A DNA stretch of 64,000 nucleotides from UBA3495 sp964629875 (GTDB lineage: Bacteria > Chloroflexota > Dehalococcoidia > Lucifugimonadales > UBA3495): NCBI GenBank assembly GCA_964629875.1, contig CAZVRK010000012.1:1-64000 (forward strand), read 5' to 3'. Under the pieces are notes generated by a model. That model ran no database searches. It saw nothing but the letters and a program-made list of their open reading frames with translations, and was not told where the DNA came from. Position numbers and translations under genes: made by a program. Position 1 is the first letter of the stretch; the number at the start of each line of letters is the position of its first letter. Shown here one piece after another: positions 44,928 through 52,646 of the stretch.

Positions 44928-45641
44928 ATGGATACTAGTAATGTCAAAGCATTTATCTTCGATGTATTCGGAACAGTTGTAGATTGGCGTACCAGCATTA
45001 CGTTGCAATGCGCAAAGTTTGGAGAAACGAAGGGAATTGAAAGGGACTGGGCTTCTTTTGCTGATGCATGGAGAGGAAAATATAGACCGTACATGAATAA
45101 AGTTAGTAATGGTGAACTACCATGGACTAATCTAGATTCACTTCACAGGATGGGGCTTGAAGACACATTGAAAGAATTCGATATGTCAGGATTATCTGAA
45201 TCCGAGAAACAGACGATGAATCTATTCTGGCATAATCTCAAACCATGGGTGGACTCAGTACCAGGTCTGTACAGACTTAAAGGCAAATACATAATTTCCA
45301 CCATGTCCAATGGCAACGTAGCACTGATGACGAATATGGCTAAGAACGGAGGTCTACCTTGGGACTGTATATTAGGAGCTGAGGTAGCCCAGCATTACAA
45401 GCCAGAACCAGAAAGCTATTTAAAAAATGTCCAGCTCTTAGGTTTGACTCCTGATCAAGTAGTAATGACAGCAGCCCACCAGGCTGACTTATTAGCGGCA
45501 GCGCGTTCGGGACTGCGAACCGCCTTTATCCCTCGGCCACTAGAACACGGCCCAGATAAAACACCTGACCCAACTCCAGATCCATCATTCAATGTAGTAG
45601 CAAAAGACTTCATAGATTTGGCCAGCAAGGTAGGAGCGTGA
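44928..45641 (+). CDS. Haloacid dehalogenase type II-like HAD hydrolase
   Basis: 237-residue HAD hydrolase. The nucleophile Asp12 sits in FIFDVFGTVVDWRTS, which matches (S)-2-haloacid dehalogenases; ISTMSNGNVALM gives the phosphate/leaving-group serine/threonine loop, and HYKPEPESYLKN the lysine. AAHQADLLAAARSGLRTAFI closes the fold. The arginine and aromatic residues of true dehalogenases could not be checked one by one, so some other halo- or phospho-substrate is possible. AGGAG precedes the ATG. A hairpin at 45693-45733 follows. Confidence 0.87.
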   Translation: MDTSNVKAFIFDVFGTVVDWRTSITLQCAKFGETKGIERDWASFADAWRGKYRPYMNKVSNGELPWTNLDSLHRMGLEDTLKEFDMSGLSESEKQTMNLFWHNLKPWVDSVPGLYRLKGKYIISTMSNGNVALMTNMAKNGGLPWDCILGAEVAQHYKPEPESYLKNVQLLGLTPDQVVMTAAHQADLLAAARSGLRTAFIPRPLEHGPDKTPDPTPDPSFNVVAKDFIDLASKVGA

Positions 45642-45692
45642 TACGAAATAAAAAAGGTTTGCTGAAACTATAAATCGCATAAGCAAAAATAT

Positions 45693-45733
45693 ATGCATTA
45701 ATCTTCTTCCACATATTAGGGAGATTAATGCAT
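45693..45733. terminator. 12-bp hairpin between convergent genes
   Basis: ATGCATTAATCT (45693-45704) pairs perfectly with AGATTAATGCAT (45722-45733), with wobble pairs further in. It lies between the stops of the HAD and luciferase-like genes and has no T-run. Confidence 0.5.
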
Positions 45734-45756
45734 AGTAAGAATCGATCAGACACTAG

Positions 45757-46779
45757 TCATGACAAATCAAAGGCATTTGCTACCAGTTCGTAAGACTTGA
45801 CTCTATCTTGATAGGAATGGCATATAGTTACTACGCTTAGATCTGTGGTTTCATACCTCTCCGATATAGCCTGAAGTTTAGCCTTAACCTGCTCAGGATC
45901 ACCATCCACACAATTTCGAGCATATTGCTGTACAAATATTTCTTCATCAGTCAAATACTGATAATTTTGAGCGTCTTCCACACTAGGAATGCCTTTTGCA
46001 CGTCCGGTAACGGAGAATAGTCTAGCCAAATTTCGGCTAGCAGATATATTCAAAGCCTGTTCCTCGGTATCCGCACACACAACATGAACACCCACATTCA
46101 CTTGAGGTTCTGACAAATATTCGGAAGGCTGGAAATTCTTCCTATATCCTTCCACGATATCAGGTCCATCTTTAGAACCGGTTCCGAAGAAATGGGCATA
46201 TGCAAATGACAAGCCCATTTGTGCTGCCATATATGCACTCTCGTACCGCGATCCTAGTAACCAAACCTGTGGTACCGTGGTTGATTCTCCAGGAGATGCA
46301 GCAACATCTGCAAATGGGTGTCCTTCCTGCATGGAACCGGTCAAATACCCTACTACGTCTGAGACTTGTCTGGGAAAATGTTCTATACCTTTGGGATAAA
46401 GTGGGTATGCCAACGCTGACATTGTCAGTTGGTCGCTTCCAGGGGCTCTTCCTATCCCAAGATCGATTCTATCCGGATACAAGGAGTCCAAAAACCGAAA
46501 ATTCTCTGCGACCTTAAGAGCACTGTAATGAGAAAGCATAACTCCACCGCTTCCAACTCTAATTGTCTGAGTTCTAGCAGCAATTTGACCGATCAACATC
46601 TCAGGACTGGTTCCAGCGAAATTTGGAAGATTGTGGTGCTCTGCAACCCAGTACCTACGATATCCCATCCTCTCTACTGCGACTGCCAGATCTATGGTCT
46701 CGCGCAACGCTTCGCCAGAATTACCTCCTTCACGCATCGGAGATTGGTCTACTACACTCAACGTTAGGTGTCCGCTCAA
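45757..46779 (-). CDS. LLM-class flavin-dependent oxidoreductase
   Basis: 340-residue luciferase-like monooxygenase of the MsnO8/alkanal monooxygenase-like branch. LSVVDQSPMREGGNSGEAL at the N-terminus, YRRYWVAEHHNLPNFAGTSP, and LDSLYPDRIDLGIGRAPGSD are typical; the last gives the flavin phosphate segment. Start is TTG after GAGG. It differs much from the one at the left edge, so the two are unlikely to share a substrate. Divergent from phoU. Substrate unknown. Confidence 0.88.
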   Translation of the reverse strand: MSGHLTLSVVDQSPMREGGNSGEALRETIDLAVAVERMGYRRYWVAEHHNLPNFAGTSPEMLIGQIAARTQTIRVGSGGVMLSHYSALKVAENFRFLDSLYPDRIDLGIGRAPGSDQLTMSALAYPLYPKGIEHFPRQVSDVVGYLTGSMQEGHPFADVAASPGESTTVPQVWLLGSRYESAYMAAQMGLSFAYAHFFGTGSKDGPDIVEGYRKNFQPSEYLSEPQVNVGVHVVCADTEEQALNISASRNLARLFSVTGRAKGIPSVEDAQNYQYLTDEEIFVQQYARNCVDGDPEQVKAKLQAISERYETTDLSVVTICHSYQDRVKSYELVANAFDLS

Positions 46780-46862
46780 TTTTCACCTCAACATTAATAC
46801 AGAGTTTCTTTGTCAAAACTCATATTATCTATTGCTCAACATTCTAAACTATAGGCTTCCAG

Positions 46863-46900
46863 CCGGGAATTATAATAAATTTCCGGGAATGCGATATAAT
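46863..46900 (+). promoter_or_regulatory. Direct repeat and -10 in front of phoU
   Basis: CCGGGAAT occurs at 46863-46870 and again at 46883-46890, 20 bases apart (two helix turns), followed by TATAAT at 46895-46900. No good -35 is present at the right spacing, so an activator binding the repeats is plausible. PhoB/PhoP boxes are also direct repeats, but their sequence and 11-base period do not match. Confidence 0.35.
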
Positions 46901-46921
46901 AATATCAATTAGAGACACTGG

Positions 46922-46962
46922 CCTTAGGTTTTACAAAACTCGAAACATTGTTAGACCTAAGG
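46922..46962 (+). promoter_or_regulatory. Inverted repeat in phoU leader
   Basis: CCTTAGGT (46922-46929) pairs with ACCTAAGG (46955-46962), just before the AAAGGAG site and 15 bases before the phoU ATG. It could be an RNA hairpin affecting translation or an operator. Confidence 0.35.
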
Positions 46963-46977
46963 ATAAAGGAGTGACAG

Positions 46978-47628
46978 ATGGTAAGAGCAGATTTCGATAG
47001 GAACTTAAAACTTCTCCAAGAAGAGCTCCTATTATTAGGTGGTTTGGTCGAGAAAGCGATAGTTGATTCAATCGAAGCCCTAAAAACTCGCAATCTTGAA
47101 CTTTCCCATAAAGTAGTCGCTCAAGACGATATTATCGACAAGAAGACCAATGAAATCGAGGAAAAAGCTATCGACCTTATAGCCACGCAACAGCCTATCG
47201 CAATCGATCTTCGCACCTTGATGTCGGTAATTCATATATCCGTAGAACTAGAGCGCATGGGAGATTATGCTGAGGGAATCGGAAAAATCGGGATAATGAT
47301 GGGTAATGATCCTCCAGTAAAACCCCTCGTTGATATCCCCAAAATGGCTGATAAAGCCAGCGGCATGTTAAAAAGAAGCCTAGATTCACTTGTGAGAAGA
47401 GACCCAATATTAGCGAGACAGGTGTGTGATGATGACGATGAAGTAGACAACCTGTATGACCAGATTTACAACGACTTGATTCAACTAATGATCTCCGATC
47501 CTTCTACTATTCAGAGAGCCACATATTTAATGTGGGCTGCTCATGATTTAGAACGGATCGCAGATAGAGCAACAAATATTGGCGAAAGAGTAATATTTTT
47601 GGTAACAGGGCAATTAGTCTCAGCCTAA
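46978..47628 (+). CDS. phoU: Phosphate signalling regulator PhoU
   Basis: 216-residue all-helical protein with two PhoU repeats. It has FDRNLKLLQEELLLLGGLVEKAI in order at the N-terminus, AIDLRTLMSVIHISVELERMGDY (the E-x3-D metal motif) and later AAHDLERIADRATNIGERVIFL, the second repeat. It dampens PhoR/PhoB signalling with the Pst transporter. No pst or phoBR gene is in the window, so phoU stands apart here. AAAGGAG precedes the ATG. The next gene, 212 bases on, has its own promoter. Confidence 0.92.
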   Translation: MVRADFDRNLKLLQEELLLLGGLVEKAIVDSIEALKTRNLELSHKVVAQDDIIDKKTNEIEEKAIDLIATQQPIAIDLRTLMSVIHISVELERMGDYAEGIGKIGIMMGNDPPVKPLVDIPKMADKASGMLKRSLDSLVRRDPILARQVCDDDDEVDNLYDQIYNDLIQLMISDPSTIQRATYLMWAAHDLERIADRATNIGERVIFLVTGQLVSA

Positions 47629-47657
47629 AAGTACAATAAAACCGAATCTTGTGCTCA

Positions 47658-47686
47658 TTGACAATAGAGAGCTTTCACGATAGACT
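47658..47686 (+). promoter_or_regulatory. Promoter of reductase leader transcript
   Basis: A perfect TTGACA (47658-47663), a 17-base spacer and TAGACT (47681-47686) place the start of transcription near 47693, about 148 bases before the reductase start codon. Confidence 0.65.
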
Positions 47687-47692
47687 CGTTCC

Positions 47693-47840
47693 CAATGGAA
47701 ATTCTAGCTATCTGCAACTGCCTCTGTACCTGTCCCCCTAAATAGGGGGCAGATAGCTCATACCTGAGACTATTCCGCTGCACCCGCAAGTATTTACTGT
47801 GCGGGTGTTTTTATTTGCCAAAATACAGGAGGAACCCTAA
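47693..47840 (+). ncRNA. Candidate attenuator/riboswitch leader of siroheme reductase gene
   Basis: The leader can fold in two exclusive ways. (1) AGCTATCTGC (47706-47715) pairs perfectly with GCAGATAGCT (47749-47758), enclosing a CCCCC/GGGGG stem (47734-47738 with 47745-47749). (2) GGGGGCAG (47745-47752) pairs with CTGCACCC (47778-47785, one mismatch), which overlaps the 5' arm of the terminator at 47781-47807. Fold 1 frees the terminator arm and fold 2 hides it, so binding of a ligand or protein to the first helix would turn the gene off. I do not recognise it as a T-box, SAM, cobalamin, preQ1 or fluoride element. Confidence 0.5.
47781..47816 (+). terminator. Intrinsic terminator directly before reductase gene
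   Basis: CACCCGCA (47781-47788) pairs with TGCGGGTG (47800-47807), followed by TTTTTATTT. It lies only 25 bases before the TTG start, so it acts within the reductase leader and not merely as the end of phoU. Confidence 0.85.
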
Positions 47841-49676
47841 TTGACCAGCCAAACTAACGACACACAAGCTCAAATACATGATAAAAGCATCGAATTAAGT
47901 AAGAAATCCAACGGAATCATCCCTTTCATGGAAGATGAAGTTAAAAGATTTGAAGGGGAATCGTACAAGTTCTTGGCCGGTGAACAGGATAACGCAGAGT
48001 TCACTCCATTCAGACTGAGGCAAGGAATATACGGCCAGCGACAAGCCGACGTACAAATGATAAGAGTGAAATTGCCTGGCGGTATACTTACCTCCGATGC
48101 CGCAGAAGTGTTTGGAGATATTGTTGAACAATATGCTCCTCTCAACAAAGGTCATATTACGACGCGTGAGAATATACAAATCCACCACATACCCCTGCCC
48201 GACTGCCCAGCTATCATGAGAAAACTCGGAGACGTTGGACTAAGTAGTCGCGAAGCATGCGGTAACACTGTTCGAAACGTGGTTGGCCCATACGATGCTG
48301 GAGTTTGCTCCGATGAAATATTTGATCCAACGCCCTATTTAACGGCCTATGTAAGGTTCGGGGTACGACATCCAATAACACAAGGTTTTCCGAGAAAGTT
48401 TAAAACCGCCTTCACGGGTTGCGATAGCCGCGACACAGTAATGGCTGCTATACAAGACTTAACTTACGTTGCCCAAATCAAAGACATTAACGGTCAGCCT
48501 AAACGGGGCTTCAAAGTCTTTGTTGGCGGTGGCACCTCAATAATGCCACGTTTAGCAAAGCCATTATATGAATTCGTCGCCGAAGAGGATTATCTACGGG
48601 TCGGCCTAGCAATTTGGACAGTGTTCAACAACTCAGACATGCTCAGAAAAAATCGTATGATGGCCAGATTAAAAGTCTTAATTGACCGCATCGGCCTAGA
48701 CGAATTCAGACAGCTAGTAGATACAGAATTAGATCAAATAGGTCCAATAGACGCAGTTCCTCTTATGGAAGCCGAAGACGTTCAATTAGAGACCCCACCT
48801 ACTGTACCTAACGCTTCCACAAACGGACACAATGAAGACGGAGAGTACAAATACTGGCTCGCTAGTAACGTTGAAGCGCAGAAACAAGCTGGATACAATC
48901 TTGTCCATGTTAAACCAGTACGCGGTAATATAAGCCCCGAACAATTTAGAGGACTTGCTAATATAATGCGCACCTACACTGGTGGAAGAGCACATGCCAC
49001 ACAGGAACAGAATCTAGTTTTAAGGTGGGTACCAGATAATTGCCTAACAACCGTATGGCAGGCCTTAAAAGATATTGATCTCTCCGAAGGCGGGGCTAAC
49101 GAGATAACAAACGTTGTCTCCTGCCCAGGAACGGACAGTTGCAAGCTAGGTATTACATCGTCAATGGGTCTAGCTCAGGCCATCAGATCAGAGCTCGGCA
49201 CATGGGATGAGTTGCTAGAAGACGACGGTGTAAAAAAGATACGAATTAAGATGAGTGGTTGTCCAAATGGATGTGGGCTGCACCACATCGCTAATATAGG
49301 ATTCCACGGCGGAGCTATGAAAGGACCAGATGGCAACCAAATACCCGCTTTCGAACTATTCTTGGGAGGTAACTACGGAGATAACCGAGTAGAAGATTCC
49401 CAAATAGGCACCCGTATTCCAAAAGTTAAAGTGCCTTCCAAGCTTGTACCGTCTGTTGTTAAAAGCATCGTCACATATTACAAAGACAACCGACAGAATG
49501 AGAATGAATTATTTAACCAATTCCTTAACAGAGTAGGGCTTGAAGAAGTAACCACTATCGCCGCTAAAGCTCAAGAGGCTGGAGAAAACACTCAACCTGG
49601 TTCAGACATGTATGTGGACTGGGAAAGATCTGATTTGTACGTACTTGAGCGTGGCGAAGGTGAATGCGCGGTCTAG
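47841..49676 (+). CDS. Siroheme nitrite/sulfite reductase (ferredoxin-type)
   Basis: 611-residue six-electron reductase. Coupled 4Fe-4S/siroheme binding is shown by Cys428-x5-Cys434 in VVSCPGTDSCKLGIT and Cys474-x3-Cys478 in KMSGCPNGCGLHH. GHITTRENIQIHHIPL near 104-119 and GGRAHATQEQNLVLRW near 381 are the paired substrate and siroheme segments of the two half-repeats. Whether it reduces sulfite or nitrite cannot be settled by eye; the overlapping hemD fits either. TTG start after AGGAGG (47827-47832), behind a terminator and candidate switch. The C-terminal 40 residues, ending YVLERGEGECAV, extend past the usual domain. Confidence 0.9.
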   Translation: MTSQTNDTQAQIHDKSIELSKKSNGIIPFMEDEVKRFEGESYKFLAGEQDNAEFTPFRLRQGIYGQRQADVQMIRVKLPGGILTSDAAEVFGDIVEQYAPLNKGHITTRENIQIHHIPLPDCPAIMRKLGDVGLSSREACGNTVRNVVGPYDAGVCSDEIFDPTPYLTAYVRFGVRHPITQGFPRKFKTAFTGCDSRDTVMAAIQDLTYVAQIKDINGQPKRGFKVFVGGGTSIMPRLAKPLYEFVAEEDYLRVGLAIWTVFNNSDMLRKNRMMARLKVLIDRIGLDEFRQLVDTELDQIGPIDAVPLMEAEDVQLETPPTVPNASTNGHNEDGEYKYWLASNVEAQKQAGYNLVHVKPVRGNISPEQFRGLANIMRTYTGGRAHATQEQNLVLRWVPDNCLTTVWQALKDIDLSEGGANEITNVVSCPGTDSCKLGITSSMGLAQAIRSELGTWDELLEDDGVKKIRIKMSGCPNGCGLHHIANIGFHGGAMKGPDGNQIPAFELFLGGNYGDNRVEDSQIGTRIPKVKVPSKLVPSVVKSIVTYYKDNRQNENELFNQFLNRVGLEEVTTIAAKAQEAGENTQPGSDMYVDWERSDLYVLERGEGECAV

Positions 49677-50502
49677 AGCAGGTAAAGTGCCTCCATCGTT
49701 AGAAAACAAAGTAATCGCATTCGTAGAATCCCGTATGTCTAGCCAGATGGGTTCTCTAATCACTCGGCACGGAGGTACTCCGTATTCGGCACCAGTATTA
49801 CAAGAGATATACTCAAAGGATGACCCGACCGTCCACCAGATAGTTCACGACATGTGCTCAGGCACACTTGATGCTATAGTTCTACAAACCGGAGTAGGAA
49901 CGGCTGCCCTTATAGAAACTTCCAATTCAATGGGACTTGAAAATGAGTTTCTCACCGCACTCGATAAAACGACAATAATAGCGAGAAGCCCAAAACCGGC
50001 AAGTGTTCTAAGAAAGAATAAGATTCACATAGATATCATGCCACCCGAGCCATACACTACAAAAGACCTCATAGCAGCACTTCCAGATACTCCTCTGACA
50101 GGAAAAAGGATAGCGATACAACAATATGGCGCTGCGAACAGCATATTGTCTCAAGAACTATCCAACAGAGGGGCTAGTGTCCAAGAAGTATCATTGTATT
50201 CATGGGGATTACCAGAGGATCAGACTCCCGTCGTAAACATGATCAACGACATAGCAAATGGACAGATAGACGTCTTGGCATTTACCAGCCAACCACAAGT
50301 ACCAAATCTTCTTGATATAGCTGATAATCACCAAAGTAAAGACTCATTAATATCTGATTTATCGGGACAAATCGTCATTGCTTCCGTCGGGCCGGTATGC
50401 ACAAAGAGATTAAATGATCTTGGAATATCAGTAGACGTTGAACCGGAGCACCCTCACATGGGCAGTATGATCATTGCAATAGCAGAGTATTTTACCGATT
50501 AG
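49651..50502 (+). CDS. hemD: Uroporphyrinogen-III synthase family protein
   Basis: Makes uroporphyrinogen III, the last shared precursor of siroheme and heme. 283 residues in two similar lobes, as usual for HemD: SRMSSQMGSLITRHGGTPYSAPVLQEI, read in pieces, at the start, DAIVLQTGVGTAALIE in the first lobe, TGKRIAIQQYGAANSILSQEL at the hinge and DVLAFTSQPQVPNLLDIA with VIASVGPVCTKRLNDLGI in the second. The start is uncertain: GTG at 49651 or 49660, both within the reductase gene (26 or 17 bases of overlap); an ATG at 49612 would overlap by 65. The overlap implies coupled expression and a siroheme role. Confidence 0.82.
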   Translation: MAKVNARSRAGKVPPSLENKVIAFVESRMSSQMGSLITRHGGTPYSAPVLQEIYSKDDPTVHQIVHDMCSGTLDAIVLQTGVGTAALIETSNSMGLENEFLTALDKTTIIARSPKPASVLRKNKIHIDIMPPEPYTTKDLIAALPDTPLTGKRIAIQQYGAANSILSQELSNRGASVQEVSLYSWGLPEDQTPVVNMINDIANGQIDVLAFTSQPQVPNLLDIADNHQSKDSLISDLSGQIVIASVGPVCTKRLNDLGISVDVEPEHPHMGSMIIAIAEYFTD

Positions 50503-50532
50503 TAGTCAATAGACCACCATTACTTAAATTCC

Positions 50533-50916
50533 CTAGCTACGAAACCAATCTTTAATTCTTTCCAATCCCGACTTACGTTCCTCGATTACTTTTCCGCGCC
50601 ATTTCTTTTCATAACCAGTGGAACCGCCGCCAGGCTTACGATATATCAGGAGATATGCCATAAGGAATATTCCGAGTGCAGGCCAAATCAATAACGGGAA
50701 ACGGATCCACGCTAGCAACAGCACCACTGCTCCCACTAGCATAATTTTTGCGGGGGTTAATGCAAAAGAAAATTTACGACGCTTTGAACTATTGCTAAAT
50801 CCGGGTTCCTGTACATGACCCGCTTGTTGCTGTGGATATTGACCTTCAACAGGGCTTTCAGATTCACCATAATTAGCTAATATATCTTCGATTTCTTTCT
50901 CATATTTTTCTGGCAT
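50533..50916 (-). CDS. Small two-helix membrane protein of unknown function
   Basis: Not recognised as a named family. 127 residues: an N-terminal charged helix MPEKYEKEIEDILANYGE, a Gln/Pro-rich linker, then two adjacent hydrophobic helices (IMLVGAVVLLLAWIRFPLL and IWPALGIFLMAYLLIY, about 55-92) and a basic tail rich in Arg and Lys (EERKSGLERIKDWFRS). Likely an inner-membrane protein with a cytoplasmic tail. Convergent with hemD; the next gene on its strand is a GIY-YIG nuclease, 28 bases upstream. Confidence 0.7.
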   Translation of the reverse strand: MPEKYEKEIEDILANYGESESPVEGQYPQQQAGHVQEPGFSNSSKRRKFSFALTPAKIMLVGAVVLLLAWIRFPLLIWPALGIFLMAYLLIYRKPGGGSTGYEKKWRGKVIEERKSGLERIKDWFRS

Positions 50917-50944
50917 AAGCTCACTTCGCCATTACAATAGCGTG

Positions 50945-51382
50945 TTATACATTCTTTACATAGTCAAATTTACGACGGATTATATGTTTTTCCAAATACT
51001 CTCTTATATCGAGTGTCACAGACATGCTAGAAACTCTTACTAAATGAGATGCGCAAAATATACAGTCTGATGATCCAAACTTCAATACGGGCATATCACA
51101 ATTAAACACTGATATAGCAGTGTTAGTCCACTCACATTCGACGCGTCTAGACGAATGATAACCCCATACCTGTTTCACTAGTGCTCTCTCAAGGAGATAA
51201 TCTATATGCCAGTGGAGTTTTTTATCAGACCGCAGATGTCTGCTAACCCTGTTTTCAAGCCCGTTCAAAGCACTACCAAAATATATGTAATAACCAGCAT
51301 TAAAAGATTTTACGCCAAGCTTACCCACCGTGAATTCTGCTGGCTCTTCCAAGATGCATACTAGCGCATAACTACCCTTCAA
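50945..51382 (-). CDS. GIY-YIG nuclease-like protein (DUF123)
   Basis: 145-residue DUF123 protein, a GIY-YIG relative sometimes fused to endonuclease III. GYYIYFGSALNGLENRVSRH carries the degenerate GIY-YIG motif and the basic helix, and KKLHWHIDYLLERA the family's conserved histidines. Cysteine residues near the end (CDMPVLKFGSSDCIFCASH) fit the usual C-x-x-C-type pattern. TTG start. May take part in DNA repair. Divergent from yqeY across 86 bases that contain a 16-base palindrome. Confidence 0.82.
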   Translation of the reverse strand: MKGSYALVCILEEPAEFTVGKLGVKSFNAGYYIYFGSALNGLENRVSRHLRSDKKLHWHIDYLLERALVKQVWGYHSSRRVECEWTNTAISVFNCDMPVLKFGSSDCIFCASHLVRVSSMSVTLDIREYLEKHIIRRKFDYVKNV

Positions 51383-51401
51383 ATCTAACTCTCAAATACA
51401 C

Positions 51402-51417
51402 TGAAGTATATACTTCA
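51402..51417. promoter_or_regulatory. Perfect 16-bp palindrome in divergent region
   Basis: TGAAGTATATACTTCA is fully palindromic and lies 20 bases upstream of the DUF123 start and 52 before yqeY. It fits a dimeric repressor site; it does not match a LexA box I know. Confidence 0.4.
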
Positions 51418-51468
51418 AGTAACGGGGTGACATATACTAGATAACAATTCAATAGTTACGGTGTTGCC

Positions 51469-51918
51469 ATGGCATTACGAGAACAACTGGAATCAGATAT
51501 CAAAGATTCAATGCGCAGTCGTAATCAATCTAGATTAGAAACTTTACGATTTCTGAAGAGCCAAATACAACTAGTTGAGAAAAACCAGCTGAAAGAACTC
51601 GATGAGGCTGGCTTGCTTGATGTAGTCGCCAAACAAGTCAAAGAGCGCAGAGAAAGCTTAACAATGTTTGAACAGGGAAACCGTTCTGACTTGGCGGAAC
51701 GTGAATCTATTGCACTTGAAATATTACAAGAATACTTGCCAGAACAATTATCCCAAGACGAACTAACGAATTTAATAAAAAAGGTTATTGAAGAAGTAGG
51801 AGCAACTACATCGAGTGACAAAGGAAAAATAATGGGACGGCTAATGCCTCAAATAAAGGGTAAGGCCGATGGCACTCAAGTAAATACCATTGTCACCGAA
51901 TTGTTAGACCTACTCTGA
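51469..51918 (+). CDS. YqeY/GatB-domain protein
   Basis: 149-residue YqeY-like protein: two helical lobes like the tail domain of GatB that reads tRNA. ESDIKDSMRSRNQSRLETLRF at the N-terminus (in order), ILQEYLPEQLSQDELTNLI and GKIMGRLMPQIKGKADGTQV at the end are family hallmarks. Probably binds tRNA or aids amidotransferase work; no enzyme activity is certain. It lies 25 bases before purQ and may share its transcript. Confidence 0.9.
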   Translation: MALREQLESDIKDSMRSRNQSRLETLRFLKSQIQLVEKNQLKELDEAGLLDVVAKQVKERRESLTMFEQGNRSDLAERESIALEILQEYLPEQLSQDELTNLIKKVIEEVGATTSSDKGKIMGRLMPQIKGKADGTQVNTIVTELLDLL

Positions 51919-51943
51919 TTCAAAGCACTATAGAGAAGAATGA

Positions 51944-52639
51944 ATGCGATTCGGTATTGTTGTGTTTCCTGGCACATGGAGCGATTCTGATTGCCATTAC
52001 GTAGTAACTAATATATTAAGACACGAAGCCGACTACATATGGCATAAGGAAACCGATCTTAGCAAATATGAATGTATTATTATCCCAGGGGGATTTTCCT
52101 ACGGAGACTATCTACGGGCAGGAGCCATAGCTAGATTCTCACCTATAATGCAATCCATCTACAGATTTGTCGAAGACGGTAAATCAGTTATAGGAATATG
52201 TAACGGTTTTCAAATTCTATGTGAATCTGGCCTATTACCAGGCGTCCTGAGAAGAAATCGGCACCTTGAATATAGATGCCAATGGACAAACCTAATGACC
52301 GAGCATTCAGACACCATTTTCACCAACGATTGCCTACCCAACCAGATCTTGAAAATACCCGTATCACACGGTGAAGGCAATTACTACGCAGATGATCAAA
52401 CCCTTAACGACCTAGAAAGCACTGGTAGAGTGTTATTTCGATATTGTGATCAAGACGGCAATCCCACTGACGATGCCAACCCAAATGGTTCATCGAATAA
52501 TATAGCCGGTATTACTAACACACAGGGAAATGTACTAGGCATGATGCCTCATCCAGAACGAAGTTGTGAAAATTTACTAGGTAGCACTGATGGAAATTTA
52601 ATATTTCAATCTATAATAAATTTTCACAAATCCAGGTGA
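51944..52639 (+). CDS. purQ: Phosphoribosylformylglycinamidine synthase, glutaminase subunit
   Basis: 231-residue class I amidotransferase supplying ammonia to PurL in purine synthesis. Cys86 in VIGICNGFQILCESGLLPG is the nucleophile, and MMPHPERSCENLLGS gives the catalytic histidine and glutamate. IPGGFSYGDYLRAGAIA is specific to PurQ. It lies seven bases before a transporter gene and 925 before purL. PurS, the small third subunit of this PurL type, is not beside it. Confidence 0.94.
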   Translation: MRFGIVVFPGTWSDSDCHYVVTNILRHEADYIWHKETDLSKYECIIIPGGFSYGDYLRAGAIARFSPIMQSIYRFVEDGKSVIGICNGFQILCESGLLPGVLRRNRHLEYRCQWTNLMTEHSDTIFTNDCLPNQILKIPVSHGEGNYYADDQTLNDLESTGRVLFRYCDQDGNPTDDANPNGSSNNIAGITNTQGNVLGMMPHPERSCENLLGSTDGNLIFQSIINFHKSR

Positions 52640-52646
52640 AGATTAA

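Noticed and set aside
47629..47816. The 47781 hairpin as simply the end of phoU
   Set aside because: It is 150 bases after the phoU stop, behind a separate promoter and 25 bases before the next start codon.
49612..49650. ATG at 49612 as the hemD start
   Set aside because: It would overlap the reductase by 65 bases with no ribosome site and adds residues not typical of HemD; a GTG at 49651 or 49660 is more likely.
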